Shown piece by piece: positions 60,072-64,000 of a stretch of DNA of 64,000 nucleotides (position 1 is its first letter; every line of letters begins with the position of its first letter). A program made the translations under genes and the position numbers. The stretch lies in the NCBI RefSeq assembly GCF_017798165.1, contig NZ_CP059068.1:2542001-2606000 (forward strand), read 5' to 3'. Source of the stretch: Rhodoferax sp. AJA081-3 (GTDB taxonomy: Bacteria; Pseudomonadota; Gammaproteobacteria; Burkholderiales; Burkholderiaceae_C). The notes below the pieces were generated by a model. That model was not told the origin of the DNA. It ran no database searches and saw only the letters and a program-made list of their open reading frames with translations.

Positions 60072-61168
60072 GGCGCCTTACCTCCTACTCCAGTCGGCAC
60101 AGGTGCGCTTAAGCCAGGCGATAAAGAAGTAGCGTTGTTCTTTGCATCAGAGCGCAATTGAATCTCCAACTGGTACCGCTCCGTTCCAGCAAGTTGCCCC
60201 TTAGAGGAGGCCGAAGACAGACTCGCTTCTCGAAAGATGCTGGACTTTTCAAACAGCCCGATGAGCCGCGGCGAAGAAGCTGTCTCGCCCTGAATAAGCA
60301 ACTTTTTCCCTTTCAGGTCAAAAAACTGTATCCACGTGTCGTCCGGAAGGATGTGCGTCAATTCCTCCATGACCTGGATCACCGCAGGGAAGGCTTGGCG
60401 TTTTTCAATCAGATAGTTGTGCTGCAATACGCGGGCTTCCAGTTCAACGCGCACTGCGCTAACCGCCTCTGCCGCTTTTTTCCCCTTGTCAACCCATGGC
60501 AGTAATTGCACGACCGCTTCGCGCTTAATAAGCGGAGGGATGGCCACAGCGGCCATACCGAGCAACAGCACAAGCCCAGCCAGCCAGGGGTTTGCACCAT
60601 GCCGAAGCGGCGAGGGCGCAGCCCCAGCAGCAGCAGCCGGTAGCAAATTGAGGAGCACGCCGGAAGCCAGATTCTCGTCGGCAAAGACCGCCCGAACATC
60701 CACCCCCAATCCCAGCAAAATCTTGATTGCCGGATCTACCGTGTCGCGTGGCGCCACCACCAGCTCCAACGTCAATTGCCTGGATTCAAAATCTCTTGCC
60801 TTGACCAAGTAGCTGAAGTAAACGCGGTCCAGTGAAAATGGCGTGTGCTGTTCCACTTGGAATTCCAGCACCTGGCGCAAATTCTCCTCAGTGGCCAGGG
60901 GCAGGCTGATGGTTTTGCGCAATAGATGGTGATGGGACAGGGAAATGGCAACCGTACGGTTGCCAGCAACCACTGGCTTGACCATTTGCGGGTGAACTTG
61001 CTTCAACGTGAGCACCACGTAGCTCTCCAGAGTTGGCCCAGAAGAACGCATCCAACCAGGCACCATGCTGGACAACTCGCCCAGCCACCAGGTTAAGAAA
61101 CGACTGGTCTTCAGTTGCTTCTTCAACCTCGCCAGAGATTCGTTGAAATTTTCCAATAAAGCTGTCAT
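60068..61168 (-). CDS. gspL: Type II secretion protein GspL
   Basis: The intact protein has 366 residues. The cytoplasmic part is of the actin-like GspL/PilM type (T-I-S-L-P-L-A-T-E-E-N-L-R-Q-V-L-E-F-Q-V), then comes one membrane helix near residue 200 (W-L-A-G-L-V-L-L-L-G-M-A-A-V-A) and a PilN-like periplasmic domain. It recruits the secretion ATPase GspE, whose gene would be to the right of the window. It overlaps gspK by ATGA. Confidence 0.85.
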   Translation of the reverse strand: MTALLENFNESLARLKKQLKTSRFLTWWLGELSSMVPGWMRSSGPTLESYVVLTLKQVHPQMVKPVVAGNRTVAISLSHHHLLRKTISLPLATEENLRQVLEFQVEQHTPFSLDRVYFSYLVKARDFESRQLTLELVVAPRDTVDPAIKILLGLGVDVRAVFADENLASGVLLNLLPAAAAGAAPSPLRHGANPWLAGLVLLLGMAAVAIPPLIKREAVVQLLPWVDKGKKAAEAVSAVRVELEARVLQHNYLIEKRQAFPAVIQVMEELTHILPDDTWIQFFDLKGKKLLIQGETASSPRLIGLFEKSSIFREASLSSASSKGQLAGTERYQLEIQLRSDAKNNATSLSPGLSAPVPTGVGGKAP

Positions 61169-62067
61169 TTCGTTCCCGAAGATTGTTCGCTCTCGCCCTC
61201 ACCCCATGCCAGCACAACAACTGGGCGCTTCGGGTCCCGGGTTATCCGGGCAACGGCTTGTCGTACAAACGCTGTGCCATCGGCCATTTTGACTTCACTG
61301 CGCACCGCATACGCCGGCAATCCACCCGGCCCAGATGCAAACGCCCCGGCCCCCACGAACACCGGCGCAGGTTGCTGAGAGGCCATCATGCTGGCGCGCA
61401 GTACCAGAAACTGCTCCACCATTTCCGGGCTGACACCGGGTATGGCCAACAATGCCTGGCGCTGTGCAACCGCAGTATTGACGCCGGGTTGCCTAGAGTA
61501 AACGGTCAACGCCGGCTCCAGTAAACGAAATACCTGGGGCGTCATACCCAGAACCCGCTGCAACTCATCAACGGTTTCAAACGGTGCATTGGGAGGTGTA
61601 TAACTTTTGCCTGCGGCGACATACTCTGCCTCCTCCGCCCCATGGAGTCTTCTCAGCTTGTCCGTATCCCGCCAATCCTGCACGCTGTCAGCCAGCGCCA
61701 CAGCAGACTCTTGTGTCATTCCTGCAGACCGAAAAAGTCCCACAAGCAAAAGTTCAGATGCCGTGTTGAGATCAATTTTACCAGACTCGTCCTGAATCGA
61801 AACCCGCAGCACACCGTCAGCCAGACTCAGGTCATGCGCCGCGCCATCACCCACCCAGCGATTCAACTCCGTTGGCGGTTTCATCAGTTCATACCATGCG
61901 CGGTACACGCCAGCGTCGGCCTGCGCCTGCGCCTGGGCGGCGGACAACAGGTTGCGGGCAATCTGCGCCTCGCCACGCATGCTGAACGCAAAGTTTCCGG
62001 CTATTACCGAAAGCAAGGTGACGACCCACAGCACCAGTACCAGCGCTACACCCCGTTGGCGGATCAT
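61165..62067 (-). CDS. gspK: Minor pseudopilin GspK
   Basis: The intact protein has 300 residues. It begins M-I-R-Q-R-G-V-A-L-V-L-V-L-W-V-V-T-L-L, a prepilin-type leader and helix in the GspK form, without the usual Glu5. A large globular domain with helix-hairpin-helix motifs (I-D-L-N-T-A-S-E-L-L-L-V-G-L) follows. It caps the pseudopilus tip with GspI and GspJ. ATG 62067 is chosen as it overlaps gspJ by ATGA and begins at the leader. Confidence 0.87.
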   Translation of the reverse strand: MIRQRGVALVLVLWVVTLLSVIAGNFAFSMRGEAQIARNLLSAAQAQAQADAGVYRAWYELMKPPTELNRWVGDGAAHDLSLADGVLRVSIQDESGKIDLNTASELLLVGLFRSAGMTQESAVALADSVQDWRDTDKLRRLHGAEEAEYVAAGKSYTPPNAPFETVDELQRVLGMTPQVFRLLEPALTVYSRQPGVNTAVAQRQALLAIPGVSPEMVEQFLVLRASMMASQQPAPVFVGAGAFASGPGGLPAYAVRSEVKMADGTAFVRQAVARITRDPKRPVVVLAWGEGESEQSSGTK

Positions 62068-62720
62068 CGCGGAGCCTCCGGTATCAGCATGGGCGCAACC
62101 ATAAAATCCGGCCATTCCGAACCGTCTGCAAACCGGACCTGGATCCTGATCAGCATTGGCATCGTCACCACACTGTCCCAGCGATCCATCCAGCGAGGAG
62201 CCGCAGCCTCGGTTTCCCGGCCGAAATAACTTAGCCAGATGTCGTCCACCGTGTTGAGTTCGGTGCCCACCAACTGCATCTCCTTCACCGGCTCAAGTGC
62301 CGAGAAATCCTGCATGCTCGGATCGACCGGCAAATGCTTCCAGGTCAACCGACGGCCGTTTCCCGTTTGCTCCAGTTCCAGAGCGATGGCATACAGACCA
62401 CCAACACCAATGCGTGACGGCAAGGGTGCGACGAAATGGAGCTTGTGGCGCTCGCCGACGAACGCAAATCGTTGGGGTAATCCTGCTTTCCAGCGGTAAG
62501 GGTAGATACGCTCCAATTCGCGGCGCAGGAAACTCTCCACCGAGCGCACTGAGTTCAGGGTATCAACCTGCTTTTGAACCGAATCCCAACTGCGCACACT
62601 CAGTCGCAAGCCGCCAAACAGCAAGACCAGAATCATCCCCAACAATGTCAGCGAGATCAACAACTCCAGGAGGGTGAATCCTCGCTGGTTGGGCAACGCG
62701 GGCTGATATCTCCGGCTCAT
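62064..62720 (-). CDS. gspJ: Minor pseudopilin GspJ
   Basis: The intact protein has 218 residues. The leader M-S-R-R-Y-Q-P-A-L-P-N-Q-R-G is cut before F-T-L-L-E-L-L-I-S-L-T-L-L-G. ATG 62720 is used because it overlaps the gspI stop by ATGA and gives a leader of normal length. The periplasmic part has H-K-L-H-F-V-A-P-L-P-S. It forms the tip complex. Confidence 0.87.
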   Translation of the reverse strand: MSRRYQPALPNQRGFTLLELLISLTLLGMILVLLFGGLRLSVRSWDSVQKQVDTLNSVRSVESFLRRELERIYPYRWKAGLPQRFAFVGERHKLHFVAPLPSRIGVGGLYAIALELEQTGNGRRLTWKHLPVDPSMQDFSALEPVKEMQLVGTELNTVDDIWLSYFGRETEAAAPRWMDRWDSVVTMPMLIRIQVRFADGSEWPDFMVAPMLIPEAPR

Positions 62721-63109
62721 TGGCGCGGCCCCAAGCGCACTGACGAGAGCTCTATCTGCTTGTCTCTTCCGTCTTCCTGCCACGCGACCTGCACGCGCAC
62801 CAGATATTGGCGCACCGGCATCAACAGCCGGTCTGCTTCGCCGTTATCGTCCACCCGCGCAATATTGACCCGCCACTGCAAGCTGGTCCCGACCCGCCCG
62901 CTCTCCTCGCCGGGTACAAGCGCGTTCTCCACCCCTACAGCTGCCAACCTGGACTGTGCCAAAAAAACCGCGCGGCTGTAGCTGTCGGTCAGCCTGGAAT
63001 TGCGCATGCCGCCCGAAAAAATGTGCAGGATCACCGCCATCGTCAGGGACAGCACGACGAAGGCAACCAGCACCTCCATCAAGGTCATGCCACGACAATG
63101 GTTGCGCAT
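62717..63109 (-). CDS. gspI: Minor pseudopilin GspI
   Basis: The intact protein has 130 residues. The leader M-R-N-H-C-R-G is cut before M-T-L-M-E-V-L-V-A-F-V-V-L, the form typical for GspI. The end V-Q-V-A-W-Q-E-D-G-R-D matches the family. It starts two bases after the gspH stop. Confidence 0.88.
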   Translation of the reverse strand: MRNHCRGMTLMEVLVAFVVLSLTMAVILHIFSGGMRNSRLTDSYSRAVFLAQSRLAAVGVENALVPGEESGRVGTSLQWRVNIARVDDNGEADRLLMPVRQYLVRVQVAWQEDGRDKQIELSSVRLGPRQ

Positions 63110-63111
63110 GG

Positions 63112-63576
63112 TTAGTCGAGGATGGCGACCTGCCCGGTCAGCCAGTTGATGTCTACGTCGTAATTGCGATCACGTGCGCTGAGGGTAATACGCCCGCCCG
63201 TAGACCCGCCGTCCGGAAAGAATCGAAAGGCGCCGGTAGACCCATTGACCAATTCGGACTGGGCGGTAAACAATTTAACTGCAATACTTTTGGGTAGTTG
63301 GTAAACGCGCTGATCGCCGCTCAGTTGAAACTGGTGCGCCTCCACATCCACTGTCAACACCGCTTCCGTTCGGCGTGAAATAGCATCACTGCGCGCCTTG
63401 CGCAAGCCTGCCGCCAATTGGCGCGCCGACGCCTTCAGCTCGGTACCCGAGACACCAGAGGAAACCATGGGACCCGCCAGTGTGTAGGCCATCGCCATGA
63501 TGACCATCACGACCAGCAGTTCGATGATGGTGAAACCGCCCTGTCGGGCACAGTCTACTTTTTGCTGTCTTCCCAA
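63112..63576 (-). CDS. gspH: Minor pseudopilin GspH
   Basis: The intact protein has 154 residues. The leader ends G-G before F-T-I-I-E-L-L-V-V-M-V-I-M-A-M-A. The body has L-A-A-G-L-R-K-A-R-S-D-A-I-S-R-R-T and F-F-P-D-G-G-S-T-G-G-R-I, as in GspH. The start at 63576 overlaps gspG by 22 bp. Confidence 0.87.
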   Translation of the reverse strand: MGRQQKVDCARQGGFTIIELLVVMVIMAMAYTLAGPMVSSGVSGTELKASARQLAAGLRKARSDAISRRTEAVLTVDVEAHQFQLSGDQRVYQLPKSIAVKLFTAQSELVNGSTGAFRFFPDGGSTGGRITLSARDRNYDVDINWLTGQVAILD

Positions 63577-63998
63577 CCGTTGATATCCTTGTTTTCTGCG
63601 TCGCCACCCTCTTTGTTGTCAGCACCCAAGGAACTGATGTCGTAGGGACCATGCTGACCAGGGGAAACGTACCGGTAGTCGTTGTTCCAGGGGTCTTTTG
63701 GTAACGTCTTTTTCTTCAAGTACGGGCCATTCCAACCAGCGAGTCCGGGTGGCTGTTGGACCAGCGCCTGCAGCCCTTCCTGGCTTGTTGGGTAGCGGCC
63801 AGTCTCCAGTTTGAACAAGTCCAGACTGCCACCGAATTCCTCGATCTGCAATCTTGCGGTGTCTGACCGGGCTCCACCCAGGTAGCCGATGATCCGCGGC
63901 CCAGCAACACCTGCCAACAGACCCAAAATGACCAAAACCACCAGCAACTCAATAAGGGTAAAACCCCGCTGCTTTTGGTCTGCTTGCTTGCGCTTCAT
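63555..63998 (-). CDS. gspG: Major pseudopilin GspG
   Basis: The intact protein has 147 residues. The leader M-K-R-K-Q-A-D-Q-K-Q-R-G is cut before F-T-L-I-E-L-L-V-V-L-V-I-L-G-L. It has the GspG body Y-P-T-S-Q-E-G-L-Q-A-L-V and D-P-W-N-N-D-Y-R-Y, with the calcium-site region L-G-A-D-N-K-E-G-G near the end. It is the main pseudopilus subunit. The genes for GspF and GspE are expected to the right. Confidence 0.93.
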   Translation of the reverse strand: MKRKQADQKQRGFTLIELLVVLVILGLLAGVAGPRIIGYLGGARSDTARLQIEEFGGSLDLFKLETGRYPTSQEGLQALVQQPPGLAGWNGPYLKKKTLPKDPWNNDYRYVSPGQHGPYDISSLGADNKEGGDAENKDINGWEDSKK

Positions 63999-64000
63999 CA

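Overview
The window looks like chromosomal DNA of a betaproteobacterium, most likely Burkholderiales, family Comamonadaceae (Rhodoferax-like). This is inferred from gene content and order: yggS-pilT-pilU, rsmI/yraN-diaA-dolP, a short PutA divergent from an Lrp-type regulator, GC-rich intergenic repeats, and a type II secretion operon beside GT41 glycosyltransferases. No rRNA, tRNA, CRISPR array or insertion sequence was recognised.

Layout. 1-8.9 kb: end of a repeat protein, an XRE regulator, a CREST-family membrane hydrolase, an LplT-PlsC fusion, a small orphan gene, putA and its Lrp-like regulator, with a long inverted repeat between the last two. 9-14.1 kb: two exported CsgG/LpoB-like proteins, a transmembrane Ser/Thr kinase and a convergent class III cyclase-FHA protein, which together look like a signalling island. 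14.1-21.4 kb: housekeeping genes (DUF3617 protein, yggS, pilT, pilU, a beta-hydroxyacid dehydrogenase, dolP, diaA, yraN, rsmI). 21.4-46.3 kb: a large surface polysaccharide locus with a nucleotide-sugar dehydratase, an H-NS-like protein, a phosphoglycosyl transferase, an epimerase, many GT2 glycosyltransferases, an acyltransferase, methyltransferases, a Wzx-like flippase, rfbG, two PhyH dioxygenases, a beta-propeller glycosidase-like protein, NeuD-like and WbqC proteins and a DegT aminotransferase. 46.7-56.2 kb: three TPR-GT41 (SPINDLY-type) glycosyltransferases, one carrying a SEC-C zinc motif, then an Asp-box lipoprotein and a Ser/Thr-rich exported protein. 56.5-64 kb: type II secretion genes gspD, a gspC-like gene and gspM-L-K-J-I-H-G, all on the minus strand.

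Reading the genes. From position 1 to about 44 kb almost every gene, including housekeeping genes, is split by one or several single-base frameshifts, usually a homopolymer one base too short. From about 44 kb to the end all sixteen genes are open. I therefore give whole-gene extents across frameshifts in the first part and treat the breaks mainly as sequence error, not gene decay. Many neighbours in the polysaccharide and secretion operons overlap by ATGA or nearly so, which supports the chosen starts and implies translational coupling.

How the parts may work together (inference): the 21-46 kb locus would build and export a heavily decorated surface glycan containing 6-deoxy sugars. The GT41 enzymes could glycosylate proteins, with the Ser/Thr-rich exported protein and other secreted proteins as possible targets, and the type II system could move products across the outer membrane.
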